Counted from the stretch's first letter, positions 31,594-40,532 are shown. The stretch is 47,583 nt of DNA from Actinomycetota bacterium (GCA_005883215.1 VAYS01000011.1:1-47583), one strand, 5' to 3'. Notes: generated by a model not told the origin, from the letters alone. Numbers and translations: made by a program.

Positions 31594-33246
31594 GTGAGCG
31601 CCACCGCCGCCACGCTCCCGGCCCGACCCCGCCGCCTGGAGGCGGCCCTGCGACCGCTGGGCCTCGACGCCGTCGAGGCCGGCGCGCTGGTCGCCCTCTG
31701 CGCGCTGTCGCTGGTGGTGCTGGCCGGGCTGCTGATCAAGGGCCGCCCCCTGTCGGGCGCCGACGGGCTGCTGGCCTCCGATCAGCTCCAGTACTTCGCC
31801 TGGATCCGCGACTCCGCCCACCACGTCCTGATCGGAGACCGGTTCGACCTGGCCCCCGGCTCGCGCAGCTTCCTGCACCCGGGCTTTCTCCTCTCCGGAC
31901 TGCTGGTGCGGGGGTCGGGCATCTCGATCCCCCTCAGCTACCTGCTGTGGAAGCCGGCGGCGATCGCGGTGACCTTCGTCGGCTGCCGCGCCTACGTGCG
32001 CCGCCTGCTGCCCGCGGGGCGCCAGCGCCACATCGGCCTGGTGCTGGCGCTGTTCGCCGTGATGCCCGCCGCGGCGGTCGTCGCCTGGGCCGGGTGGGGG
32101 GGAAAGCCCCGCCAGTTCACCTTCGACTTCATCGCCGGGGAGATGTGGAGCGGGCAGTACCTGTGGGGCTACCTGATGACCGCCCTCGGCGTGTTCCTCA
32201 TGCCGCTGGTGCTGCTGGCGGTCGAGTCCTGGCGGCGCGATCGCCGTCCCCCCACGCTGGCCTGGGCGGCGGCGGGTGCGCTGCTGATCTGCTGGCTGCA
32301 GCCCTGGCAGGGAGGGACGCTGGCCCTGATCGTGATCGCCGTCGAGGCGTGGCGGATGGCGCGCACTCGCGAGCGTCCACCCCTGGCGCTGGCGATCGTG
32401 CCCGCGGCGGCGGCGGTGCCCGCCCTCTACTACCTGGCCCTCAGCCGGTTTGATCCGGTGTGGACGGTGGCGGGCAAGGCCAATGCCGCCGGCGCCCAGC
32501 TGCATTGGAGCTGGCCCTGGTGGGCGATCGCGCTCAGCGTGTTGCCGCTGGCCGCCCCCGCCGCGCTCGCCTACCGCCTCCCCGCGCCGAGCTGGCAGGA
32601 GCAGGCCGTCCGGATCTGGCCGCTGGCCGCGCTGGCCGTCTACCTGCAGCCGACGGGCACCTTCCCCTACCACGCCTTCCAGGGGCTGGCGCTGCCCCTG
32701 TCGGTGCTCGCCGTCCAGGGCCTCGCGCGCTACTGGCGGCGCCCCCGGCCGGCGCTGGTGCTGGGGGCGCTGGCGGTCATGACCCTCCCGGGCATCGCCC
32801 ACCGCATCCAGGTGGCCTATAACAGCGTGCACACGGCCGGGGACCCGTTCTGGGTCTTTCCCGACGAGGTGCGGGCGCTGAAGTGGCTAGCCCGCGACCC
32901 CCGCCCCGGGGGCGTGCTCTCCGCCCCCTACGGTGGCTTCATGATCCCCTACCGCACCGGGCGCGAGACCTATGTGGGCCCGATCTCCTGGTCACCGCAC
33001 TACCAGCAGCGCGCGGGGGCGGCCAACGACCTGATCGAGGGCCGCCTGACCGGGCCCGCCGCCTTGACCTTCGTGCGGGCCACCCACGCCCGCTACGTGT
33101 TTGAGGACTGCCGGCCCCACCTGGCCCGGCTCGACGCCACGCTGGCGCCGCTGACCGCCGCCGTGCAGCGCTTCGGCTGCGCCACCGTCTGGGTGCTGCG
33201 CGAACGCCCGGACATGGCTCGGGCGGCCGGGCTGCCCGACGCGTGA
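31594..33246 (+). CDS. Large multi-pass membrane protein, GT-C-like, paralogue of the 23121-24791 gene
   Basis: 550 residues from GTG at 31594. It shares with its paralogue LLASDQLQYFAWIRD, FDLAPGSRSFLHPGFLL, LLWKPAAIA, CWLQPWQGGTLA, WPLAALAVYLQPTGTFPYHA and a final FGCATVWVLRER. About 11-12 membrane helices. The conserved Asp-Gln after helix 1 and the W-Q-P-WQG loop are candidates for substrate binding. Probably a lipid-linked-sugar-dependent glycosyltransferase; the family is unnamed. It is 31 nt downstream of the GT4-like gene and overlaps the next gene (GTGA). Confidence 0.7.
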   Translation: MSATAATLPARPRRLEAALRPLGLDAVEAGALVALCALSLVVLAGLLIKGRPLSGADGLLASDQLQYFAWIRDSAHHVLIGDRFDLAPGSRSFLHPGFLLSGLLVRGSGISIPLSYLLWKPAAIAVTFVGCRAYVRRLLPAGRQRHIGLVLALFAVMPAAAVVAWAGWGGKPRQFTFDFIAGEMWSGQYLWGYLMTALGVFLMPLVLLAVESWRRDRRPPTLAWAAAGALLICWLQPWQGGTLALIVIAVEAWRMARTRERPPLALAIVPAAAAVPALYYLALSRFDPVWTVAGKANAAGAQLHWSWPWWAIALSVLPLAAPAALAYRLPAPSWQEQAVRIWPLAALAVYLQPTGTFPYHAFQGLALPLSVLAVQGLARYWRRPRPALVLGALAVMTLPGIAHRIQVAYNSVHTAGDPFWVFPDEVRALKWLARDPRPGGVLSAPYGGFMIPYRTGRETYVGPISWSPHYQQRAGAANDLIEGRLTGPAALTFVRATHARYVFEDCRPHLARLDATLAPLTAAVQRFGCATVWVLRERPDMARAAGLPDA

Positions 33247-34934
33247 GCGCCCCCCGGGACGCCACCCCCGAGGGGCCCGGCCCCGCCCGGCGCCCGGGCC
33301 CAAGCCAAGCGCCCCCCGGCGGCCTCCCCCCCTGGGTGCTCCCCGCCGCGCTGCTCGTGCTGGGTGCCGTGATCGCCGGCGCCACCATACGCGACGGCAT
33401 CCAGCCCAACGACGAGGGCCTGATGCTCCAGGCCGCCGCGCGCATCGCCGACGGGCAGGTGCCGATCCGCGACTTCTGGTGGTACTACCCGCCCGGCCAG
33501 CCCTACCTGCTGGGGGGGCTGTGGGCGCTGTTCGGGCCCTCGCTGCTGGTCTGGCGAGTGGTGCGCGTGGGCGCCGACGCGCTGGTGGCGCTGCTCGCCT
33601 GGCGCTTGGCCCGACGCTGGTCCTCCCCCGGGTGGGCGCTGGGAGTGTGGGCGGCCAGCGCCCTGGCCATGGCCTATCCCAGTGGGCCCCATCCCTTCCC
33701 GGTGGCCCTGGCGTGCGCGCTGGGCGCGCTGCTGGCGCTGCCCCGGCAGGTGGCGTGGGCGGGCGTGCTCGCCGGGCTATGCGCGCTGTGGCGCCTGGAG
33801 TTCGCCGCCTACCTGGCGGTCGGGATCCTGGCGGCGATCGCCGTCGCCCCCGAGTCGGCCCGCGCCCGCCGCCGCCGGGCGATCACGTTCCTGGTCCCCG
33901 CCCTGGGCCTCACCGCCGTGCTCTACGCCCCATTGCTGGTGGCGGCCGGGCTGGGGCCGTCCTGGCGGCTGCTGGTGCGCTATCCGCTGACCCAGTTTCA
34001 GACCTATCAGGGGCTGCCGTTCCCGCTCGCCCATCCCGGCCCGATCGACACCAGCTCGGTGGGCAACTTCCTCGGCCACAGCGCCGAGAACCTCCTGCTG
34101 TACTACCTCCCCCTCGCCCTGGTGCTCGGAACCGCGGCCGCGCTGGGCCGGATCGCCCTGGGCTTCACGCGCGGGCGCGCGCAACAGCTGGCCGGCGCCA
34201 TCTTTGCGATCGGGATGGGGCACTACCTGGTCGTGCGCGCCGACGTGTTCCACACCGCGCCGCTGGCGGTGATGGCGTCGGTCTTGATTGCATGGGCGCT
34301 GTCGCGCCCGGTGGCGAGGCGGGCGGGCGCCGCGGGCGCGGTGGACGGGGCACCGGCCGCCGGCTCAGCGCCGAAGCCCAGACCGCCGCGCCTCCTGGCC
34401 GTCGCCGCGGGAGCGCTGGCGGCGCTGGCCGCGGTCTCGCTCGCCTACGTCGTGATCGAGGGGGCCGACCGCCAGCGGCTCCTGCTCAAGACGCGCGAGG
34501 CCGCGCTTCGCCTGCCCGCCGCCGACGGCGTGCGGGCGCCCCCGGCGGTGGCCGCGCCGCTGGTGGCCGCCGTGCACGCGGTCGATGGGCGCGTGCCGAG
34601 CGGGCAGCCGATCTACGTCACCGGCCTGCGCGCCGACCTGGTGACCGCCGGCGACCCGCTGTTCTACGTGCTCGCCGACCGCCCCAACCCCACGCGCTAT
34701 GACATCGCAGCGCCCGGGGTAGTGACCTCCGCCCCGGTCCAGCGCGAGATCGCGGCGGCGCTGGAGCGCCGGCGGGTGGCGGTGGTGGTGCGCTGGGAGA
34801 GCCCGCTCACCGCCGCCCACGAGCCCGCCCGCGCCGGGCGCTCCAGCGGCGTGCGGCTCCTCGACCGCTACCTGGCCGCCCACTACCGCCCCTGGGCGCG
34901 CTACGGCGAGTACCTGCTGCTCGCTCGGACCTGA
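33243..34934 (+). CDS. Multi-pass GT-C glycosyltransferase-like membrane protein (GT39-like)
   Basis: 563 residues from GTG in a GTGA overlap. After helix 1 it has GIQPNDEGLMLQAA, an Asp-Glu pair where GT-C enzymes hold the catalytic acid, then DFWWYYPPGQPYLLGG, like mannosyl/arabinosyl transferases that use polyprenyl-phosphate sugars. About 11 helices, then a soluble C-terminal domain containing IYVTGLRADLVTAGDPLFYV. It probably adds a sugar outside the membrane. Last gene of the plus-strand operon. Confidence 0.75.
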   Translation: MSAPRDATPEGPGPARRPGPSQAPPGGLPPWVLPAALLVLGAVIAGATIRDGIQPNDEGLMLQAAARIADGQVPIRDFWWYYPPGQPYLLGGLWALFGPSLLVWRVVRVGADALVALLAWRLARRWSSPGWALGVWAASALAMAYPSGPHPFPVALACALGALLALPRQVAWAGVLAGLCALWRLEFAAYLAVGILAAIAVAPESARARRRRAITFLVPALGLTAVLYAPLLVAAGLGPSWRLLVRYPLTQFQTYQGLPFPLAHPGPIDTSSVGNFLGHSAENLLLYYLPLALVLGTAAALGRIALGFTRGRAQQLAGAIFAIGMGHYLVVRADVFHTAPLAVMASVLIAWALSRPVARRAGAAGAVDGAPAAGSAPKPRPPRLLAVAAGALAALAAVSLAYVVIEGADRQRLLLKTREAALRLPAADGVRAPPAVAAPLVAAVHAVDGRVPSGQPIYVTGLRADLVTAGDPLFYVLADRPNPTRYDIAAPGVVTSAPVQREIAAALERRRVAVVVRWESPLTAAHEPARAGRSSGVRLLDRYLAAHYRPWARYGEYLLLART

Positions 34935-34986
34935 GGGTGGCCCGAGGAGCGCGGGCGGCCCGGCCTGCCGGACGGGCAGCCGGCGC

Positions 34987-36306
34987 TCAGCCGGCGGCGA
35001 GGAAGTCGGCGATCGACTCGGCGACCCAGTCGAGCATGGGCTCGGTCATCCGGGGGTGCACGCCGACCCACAGCGCCGACTCGGTGACGAAGTCCGCCCC
35101 GCGGAGGGGTCCGGCGATCCGGTGCCCGCGGCCCCGGTAGGCGGGCTGGCGGGTGATGTTGCCCGACAGCACCAGGCGGCTATCGATACGCCGGCGCTGG
35201 AGGTGCAGCTGCAGGGCCCGGCGGCGCGCGGATCCGCCCTCGCGCAGCGCGAACGGGTAGCCGAACCAGGACGGGTCGGCGCCGGGCAGGGTCTGGGGGA
35301 GCAGGAGCTGGTCCTCGCGGGGTGCCAGGGCGGCGTGCAGGTGCTCGAAGTTGCGCCGCCGCGCCCGGCCCACGGCGCCCAGGCGCTCGAGCTGGGCCAA
35401 TCCCAGGGCCGCCTGCATGTCGGTGACCTTGAAGTTGTAGCCCGCCTGGCTGTAGACGTACTTGTGGTCATAGCCGGGCGGTAGGGCGCCAAAGCTGCCG
35501 TCGAAGCGCCGCCCGCAGGCGTCGTTGACTCCGGGCGGACACCAGCAGTCGCGGCCCCATTCGCGCAGCGAGCCGATCGCCCGGGCCCACAGGGCATCGT
35601 CGGTGGCCAGGGCGCCCCCTTCCCCGGTGGTCATGTGGTGGGCGGCGTAGAACGAGTAGGTCGCGGCCTGTCCGAATGTCCCCACCAGCCGGTCGCCCAC
35701 GCGGGAGCCCAGCGCGTCGCTGCAGTCCTCGATCAGCACTAGCTCCCGCTGGGCGCACAGCTCTGCCAACCCGGGGGCGTCGAACGGATTGCCCAGGCAG
35801 TGGGCGGCCATCACGGCGCGGGTGCGGGGCCCCACCGCGGCGGCGAACGCCTCCAGCGGGGGATTGAGCGTGGCTGGCTCGACGTCGACGTAGACCGGCA
35901 CCAGACCGTGCTGGTAGATCGGGTTGACGGTGGTGGGAAAGCCCACCGCCGGGGTGATCACCTCGTCGCCCGGGCGCAGCGGGCCCTCCACCAGGTCAGA
36001 GCAGGCGGCGGCGATGGCGAGCAGATTGGCCTGCGAGCCCGAACCGACGATCGCGGCGTGGGCGCGCCCGGCGGCCGCGGCGAAGGCGCCGACGAACTCG
36101 GCGGCGAACCGGCCCTCGGTCAGCCAGCCGTCCAGGGAGGCGTCGACCAGCGCCGCGATCTCGGGCGCGCCGACGAGGCGCCCGGCGATCTGCACTGGGG
36201 TACGGCCGGGGACGAACTCCTCCTCGGCGCCCGCCAGCTCGGCGTAGCGGCGGGCGGCGTCGAGGATCTCATCGCGCAGGGAGGTCAGGCTGGCCACGTC
36301 GGTCAC
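34987..36306 (-). CDS. rfbH: RfbH-type CDP-4-keto-6-deoxyglucose 3-dehydrase (PMP, 2Fe-2S)
   Basis: 439 residues from GTG at 36306 (GTGA overlap with the preceding gene). An aminotransferase fold of the DegT family in which the PLP-binding Lys is replaced by His (YSFYAAHHMTTGEGG, His about 224), as in E1/RfbH dehydrases. The cluster ligands match the E1 pattern: C195, then C254-x-C256 in GRDCWCPPG and C264 in ACGRRF. It would catalyse C3 deoxygenation towards 3,6-dideoxyhexoses with a separate reductase. No such reductase and no CDP-glucose synthesis genes lie in the window. Confidence 0.9.
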   Translation of the reverse strand: MTDVASLTSLRDEILDAARRYAELAGAEEEFVPGRTPVQIAGRLVGAPEIAALVDASLDGWLTEGRFAAEFVGAFAAAAGRAHAAIVGSGSQANLLAIAAACSDLVEGPLRPGDEVITPAVGFPTTVNPIYQHGLVPVYVDVEPATLNPPLEAFAAAVGPRTRAVMAAHCLGNPFDAPGLAELCAQRELVLIEDCSDALGSRVGDRLVGTFGQAATYSFYAAHHMTTGEGGALATDDALWARAIGSLREWGRDCWCPPGVNDACGRRFDGSFGALPPGYDHKYVYSQAGYNFKVTDMQAALGLAQLERLGAVGRARRRNFEHLHAALAPREDQLLLPQTLPGADPSWFGYPFALREGGSARRRALQLHLQRRRIDSRLVLSGNITRQPAYRGRGHRIAGPLRGADFVTESALWVGVHPRMTEPMLDWVAESIADFLAAG

Positions 36307-37481
36307 GAGCGCAGGCGCGGGGCGAGCCGGCGGCGGGGCGGCCGGCGGTGCCCTCGCGGCGCGTGCTGACCGGCCTCGCGGCGCTCGCACGCGCCGGCCA
36401 GCACGTTGAGCACGCCCTCGCGGAAGTGGCGCACGTCAAAGCGCGCGGCGTTGTGCATGCAGGCCGCCGGATCGACCTCCAGCGGGTCGAAGCGGCGCAC
36501 GGCCTCGACCAGGTCGTCGGGCCGGGGACGGTGAAAGAACGTCCCGGTGCGGGGCTCGAGCACCGTCTCGCGCACCCCGCCCTCGGCCAGGGCGATCACC
36601 GGCCGACCCGCTGCCTGGGCCTCGACGGCGGCGATCCCGAACTCCTCGGTGGCGGGGACGACAAGCGCCCGGGCGCCGGCGAGCAGCCGCGCCGCCTCGG
36701 CGTCGGAGACCCGGCCGGCGAAGTGCACGGTGGGACCGGCCAGCCGGCGCAGGCGGCGCGCGTCGGGCCCGTCGCCCACCACGATCAGCGGCAGGTGAAG
36801 ACGGTTGAACGCCTCCACCGCCACGCCGATGCGCTTGTGGTGCATGAGCTCGGAGAGCACCATGTAGTAGTCGCCCACCGGGGCTGGCTTAAAGCGGTCG
36901 ATCTCCACCGGCGGATAGACCAGCGTCGCCTCGCGGTTGAAGTAGTGGGACACGCGCCGCCGGGTGGTGGCCGAGTTGGCCATGTAGCGGTCCACGCGCT
37001 GGGCGGCGATCCAGTCCCATTGGCGCCAGCGCTTGAGCACCATCCCCAGCACCGCTCGCGTCGGCCCTCGGCGCTCGGACAGCGTCGCCTCGCGGCCGTT
37101 CCAGGCGTAGCGGAAGGGGTTGTGACAGTAGGAGACGTGCACCGCGCCCTCGTCGACGATCACGCCGTGGGCCCAGGCGCTCGAGCTGGAGACGACGAGG
37201 TCGTAGCCGCCCAGGTCGAGCATCTCCATCGCGTAGGGGTAGAGGGGAAGCAGGGGACGGAAGGTGGCGGCGGTGGGGCGCAGGCGCTGCAGGAACGACG
37301 TGTGCACCGCGCGATGGGCGAAGCGACCTTCGGTCCCGCGCTCGTCGTAGACCGCGGTGAACAGGTCGGCCTCGGGGAACATGTCGCACAGCGCCATGAA
37401 CACCCGCTCGGCGCCGCGCACGTCGAGTAGGAAGTCGTGGACCAGCGCGATCCGACGGGACGGACCCGGGAGCCGCTTCAT
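36303..37481 (-). CDS. GT4 glycosyltransferase (mannosyltransferase WbaZ-like)
   Basis: 392 residues. RRIALVHDFLLDVRGAERVF at the N-terminus, SSSSAWAHGV and VSYCHNPFRYAWN in the acceptor domain, then YYMVLSELMHHKRIGVAVEA opening the donor domain and VPATEEFGIAAVEAQAAGRP, the E-x7-E motif. This is the WbaZ-like GT4 subgroup. The last about 25 residues are an Arg-rich tail. The start is supported by TAGACT 6 nt upstream; it overlaps rfbH (GTGA). Confidence 0.88.
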   Translation of the reverse strand: MKRLPGPSRRIALVHDFLLDVRGAERVFMALCDMFPEADLFTAVYDERGTEGRFAHRAVHTSFLQRLRPTAATFRPLLPLYPYAMEMLDLGGYDLVVSSSSAWAHGVIVDEGAVHVSYCHNPFRYAWNGREATLSERRGPTRAVLGMVLKRWRQWDWIAAQRVDRYMANSATTRRRVSHYFNREATLVYPPVEIDRFKPAPVGDYYMVLSELMHHKRIGVAVEAFNRLHLPLIVVGDGPDARRLRRLAGPTVHFAGRVSDAEAARLLAGARALVVPATEEFGIAAVEAQAAGRPVIALAEGGVRETVLEPRTGTFFHRPRPDDLVEAVRRFDPLEVDPAACMHNAARFDVRHFREGVLNVLAGACERREAGQHAPRGHRRPPRRRLAPRLRS

Positions 37482-37487
37482 CCGGCG

Positions 37488-37493
37488 AGTCTA
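37488..37493 (-). promoter_or_regulatory. -10 element of the GT4-rfbH pair, leaderless arrangement
   Basis: TAGACT on the minus strand 6 nt before ATG at 37481, mostly within the 17-nt gap after the upstream glycosyltransferase gene. No SD. Confidence 0.45.
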
Positions 37494-37498
37494 CGTCC

Positions 37499-38554
37499 TC
37501 AACCTGGCGTCAAGTCAAGGCGGTCGAGCAGCTCGTGCACGGCATCCGTGGTCGCCCCCCAGCGGTAACGGCGGGCCCGCTCGCGCCCGGCGGCGACCAG
37601 CCGCTGGGACAGCGGGCGGTCCTCGAGCACGCGCTCGAGCGCCTGGGCCAGGCCGTCGCGATCGTGGGGATCGACCAGCAGCGCGGCGTCGCCGCACGTC
37701 TCCGGGAGCGCCCCGCGCGTCGACGCCACCACCGCCGTCCCGCAGGCCATCGCCTCCAGGCAGGTGAGCCCGAACCCTTCGTGCAGGGAGGGCAGGACGA
37801 ACGCCCGGGCGCCGGCGTAGAGACCGGGGAGCAGGCGCTCGGGGACGGCTCCCAGCCGCCGGATCCCGTCCCTCGCGTCGCGCTCGCTGGCGCGCTCGCG
37901 CTCGCGGAACTGGGGCCGGCTTCCCCCCGCCGCCACCAGATCGACGCCGGCGCGGGCGAGGCGCGCCGCGGCCGGGCCCAGGGCGCCCAGGTTCTTGCGG
38001 GCGGTGGCGCTGGCCACGCTGAGCACGTAGGGGCGGGCGAGGCCGAGCTCGCGGGCTGCCGCGCCGGGGTCGGCGCGCGGGCTGAAGCGCTCGTCGACGC
38101 CGCCGGCGATCACCGAAATGCGGTCGCTGCCCACCCCCAGCAGCTCGCGGATCTCGCCGGCCGAGAACTGAGATACGGTCACCACGTGAAGCGCCCGCCG
38201 GGCGAGCAGCGGCAGCAGCAGCCGCTGCCAGGACACGTAGGCGCGCGAATACCAGCTCGGGTCGCGCAGCACGGCCACGTCGTGGATGACTACGACGTTG
38301 GCCGCCCACGCCACCGGGGCGGTGTTGGCCGGGTTGAAGATCAGGCGCGCCCCGGCCCGGCGCGCGCGCAGCGGCAGCGCCGTCTGCTCCCAGGCGTGGC
38401 CCGCCCGGTGGACCAGGGCCTCGGGGGGCCGCGCGACGTAATAGCGCTCCGGGGCCCGCAGCGGAAGCAGCGCCGACAGCTCGCGCGCCCAGCGCTCGAC
38501 TCCGCCGAGCTCGGGTCGCGCGGCGGCGCGGGCGTTGAGGACGATCGGTGGCAC
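37499..38554 (-). CDS. GT4 glycosyltransferase
   Basis: 351 residues from GTG at 38554. IVLNARAAARPELGGVERWA at the N-terminus, NVVVIHDVAVLRDP, VTVSQFSAGEI, then VLSVASATARKNLG opening the donor domain and LPSLHEGFGLTCLEAMACGT (E-x7-E). A standard retaining GT-B enzyme; sugar unknown. The start is supported by TAGGCT 8 nt upstream and by the first beta strand beginning at residue 3. Only 13 bp separate it from the divergent GT2 gene. Confidence 0.9.
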   Translation of the reverse strand: MPPIVLNARAAARPELGGVERWARELSALLPLRAPERYYVARPPEALVHRAGHAWEQTALPLRARRAGARLIFNPANTAPVAWAANVVVIHDVAVLRDPSWYSRAYVSWQRLLLPLLARRALHVVTVSQFSAGEIRELLGVGSDRISVIAGGVDERFSPRADPGAAARELGLARPYVLSVASATARKNLGALGPAAARLARAGVDLVAAGGSRPQFRERERASERDARDGIRRLGAVPERLLPGLYAGARAFVLPSLHEGFGLTCLEAMACGTAVVASTRGALPETCGDAALLVDPHDRDGLAQALERVLEDRPLSQRLVAAGRERARRYRWGATTDAVHELLDRLDLTPG

Positions 38555-38562
38555 GGGCCGTG

Positions 38563-38568
38563 AGCCTA
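38563..38568 (-). promoter_or_regulatory. -10 element of the GT4 gene, leaderless arrangement
   Basis: TAGGCT on the minus strand, 8 nt before GTG at 38554. It overlaps the first base of the ATG (38568) of the divergent gene. Confidence 0.45.
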
Positions 38569-39527
38569 TGACGGCGCCGGACGTCGCCCCCGCCCGCCCG
38601 GCGGGGACCGAGGCGGGGCCGGGGGCGGGGTTCTCGGCGGTGGTGGCGATCCACGACTCCGCCGCCGAGCTGGCCGAGCTGCTGGAGTCGATCCGGCGCC
38701 GCCTCCCCCGCGCGCCGCAGCTGATCGTGGTGGACAACGCCTCCTCCGATGCCGGACCCGAGCTCGCCGAGCAAGCCGGCGCCGAGGTGATCAGGTTGGA
38801 GAGCAACGTCGGTTTCGGGGCGGCCAACAACGCGGGCCTGGAGCGCGCGCGCACGGACGTGACCGTGCTGCTCAACCCAGACGTCGTCCTGCTCGACGAC
38901 GGGCTGCAGCGGCTCACCGCCGTTGCGCGCGGGGCCCGAGCACTGCTCGCTCCCCGGCTGCTGCGCCCCGACGGAAGCGTCCAAGACAGCGTGCACCCTA
39001 CGCCCGGCGGTCTCGATGCCCTGCTCCCGGCGCTGGTGCCCACCCCGCTGCTCCCCCGGCCGCTGCGCGAGCACGCCGATCCCTGGCGCTCGACGCGCCG
39101 CCGCCGCGTGGGCTGGGCGATCGCCGCCTGCCTAGCCGCTCGCACCGAGCTGCTGCGCGACCTGGGGCCGTTTCGCGGCGAGGACTTCCTGTTCTATGAG
39201 GACCTGGACCTGTGCCTGAGCGCCGCCGCGCGGGGGATCCCCACCCTCCTGGAGCCCGGCGTGGTCGTCCGCCACGGCGGCGCGCACGCCACCGTCCGCC
39301 GCTACGGCGGCGAGCCGTACGAGCTGCTGGCGCGCCGCCGCCGCGAGGTCATCGAGCGCGCCCTGGGCCGGCGCCCGCTGGCGCTGGACGACGCCGCCCA
39401 GGCTCTGACCTTCGCCAGCCGGGCGGGCATCCGCCTGGCCCTGGGTAGGGACGCGTCGGTGCAGCGATCGCGGCTCCGGGCCCTGCTCGGCGCCCGGCGA
39501 GCCGGGGCTCAAAAGAGCCCGAGCTGA
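38568..39527 (+). CDS. GT2 glycosyltransferase (rhamnosyltransferase WbbL-like)
   Basis: 319 residues. FSAVVAIHDSAAEL, LIVVDNASSDAG, ESNVGFGAANNAGL, LLNPDVVLL, then GEDFLFYEDLDLCLSAAARG, the ED-D catalytic motif of inverting GT2 rhamnosyl/galactofuranosyl transferases. The C-terminal helical region is typical. The last 19 bp overlap the convergent uracil-DNA glycosylase gene. Confidence 0.9.
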   Translation: MTAPDVAPARPAGTEAGPGAGFSAVVAIHDSAAELAELLESIRRRLPRAPQLIVVDNASSDAGPELAEQAGAEVIRLESNVGFGAANNAGLERARTDVTVLLNPDVVLLDDGLQRLTAVARGARALLAPRLLRPDGSVQDSVHPTPGGLDALLPALVPTPLLPRPLREHADPWRSTRRRRVGWAIAACLAARTELLRDLGPFRGEDFLFYEDLDLCLSAAARGIPTLLEPGVVVRHGGAHATVRRYGGEPYELLARRRREVIERALGRRPLALDDAAQALTFASRAGIRLALGRDASVQRSRLRALLGARRAGAQKSPS

Positions 39528-40279
39528 GGGTCGGGCGGAGCCGCGGCCGGTGCGGGCGCGGCCGGTGCGGGCGCGGCCCCCTGGGGCGCGGACCCGTTCG
39601 GCGCGGACGGGGGCTCGGGCGCGGCGCCGGCCGCCCGCACCACGGGTTCCCCCGGGAGCTCGGGAACCTCGAGCGGCCCGGGCTGCTCGGGCGCCTCCAG
39701 CGCCAGCAGCTCGGGGATCCGGCCGAAGTCCTCCTGCAGGGTCTGCAGGGTGGCGGGGGTATAGAGGGCGGCGGCGGGATGAAAGAGCGGATACAGCCGC
39801 ACCGCCCGCGCCCCGAGGACCTGCACCTCGGGCTCGCCGTGCACGCGGGTGATGCCGGCGGGCTCGCCGCGCAGCAGTTTGGTGGCAAAGTTGCCCAGGG
39901 TGCAGATCACGCGCGGCTCGATCAGCTCGATCTTGCGCATCAGGTACTCCTGGCAGTTCTCTATCTCGGTCGGCTGGGGATCGCGGTTGCCCGGAGGGCG
40001 GCACATCAGGACGTTGGCCACGAACACGTCCGAGCGGGCGAGCCCGATGTCGCCCAGCAGCTTGTCCAGCAGCTTGCCCGCCTGGCCCACGAAGGGCAGG
40101 CCCTGGCGATCCTCGTTGGCCCCCGGGGCCTCGCCCACGAACATCAGGTCGGCGTCGGCGTTGCCGGCGCCGAACACCACGGTCTGGCGCGAGCTCGCCA
40201 GCTGCGGGCACTTCTCGCACCCGCGCGCCTCGTCCAGGAGCGCCTTCAGAGCCTCGCGCCGCTCGGTCTTGCCGGCCAC
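39509..40279 (-). CDS. Family-4 uracil-DNA glycosylase (4Fe-4S) with C-terminal clamp-binding-like motif
   Basis: 256 residues from GTG at 40279 (TACCAT 6 nt upstream). It excises uracil from DNA. Iron-sulfur ligands: C21-x2-C24, C93 in LMCRPPGNRDP and C109 in ENCQEYL. Motif A is FVGEAPGANED; motif B begins HPAAALYTP. The catalytic core ends near residue 190; about 65 Ala/Pro/Glu-rich residues follow and the protein finishes DPQLGLF. The pentapeptide QLGLF matches the bacterial beta-clamp-binding consensus (QLxLF), placed at the very end after a flexible linker. Confidence 0.92.
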   Translation of the reverse strand: MAGKTERREALKALLDEARGCEKCPQLASSRQTVVFGAGNADADLMFVGEAPGANEDRQGLPFVGQAGKLLDKLLGDIGLARSDVFVANVLMCRPPGNRDPQPTEIENCQEYLMRKIELIEPRVICTLGNFATKLLRGEPAGITRVHGEPEVQVLGARAVRLYPLFHPAAALYTPATLQTLQEDFGRIPELLALEAPEQPGPLEVPELPGEPVVRAAGAAPEPPSAPNGSAPQGAAPAPAAPAPAAAPPDPQLGLF

Positions 40280-40285
40280 CCGGCG

Positions 40286-40291
40286 ATGGTA
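40286..40291 (-). promoter_or_regulatory. -10 element of the uracil-DNA glycosylase gene, leaderless arrangement
   Basis: TACCAT on the minus strand, 6 nt before GTG at 40279, no SD. Confidence 0.4.
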
Positions 40292-40419
40292 GCCACCGAT
40301 CCGGCTGCCCTGAAGCGCCCCGTCGCGAAGGTGGGCGCCCGACTCCGCTCGCTCCGGGAAACTCTCCCCGCCCGGCCGGGCGGCGATCCCCGAGCCGCGA
40401 TCCGCTCGGGCCGGGCCGG

Positions 40420-40425
40420 TATATT
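40420..40425 (+). promoter_or_regulatory. Possible -10 of the pantothenate operon
   Basis: TATATT, about 108 bp before ATG at 40533, is the most AT-rich hexamer of this gap. No -35 is evident. It implies a leader of about 100 nt in which no known riboswitch was recognised. Confidence 0.3.
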
Positions 40426-40532
40426 GTGAGGCGGCCGTCATCTTCGCCCAAGGCGCAGAGACGGACCCGAGAAGCCGCCGCCGCGCCCTGTGTGTCGCGA
40501 CCGGTATCCCGACTGGGAACTGGACCGAACCG

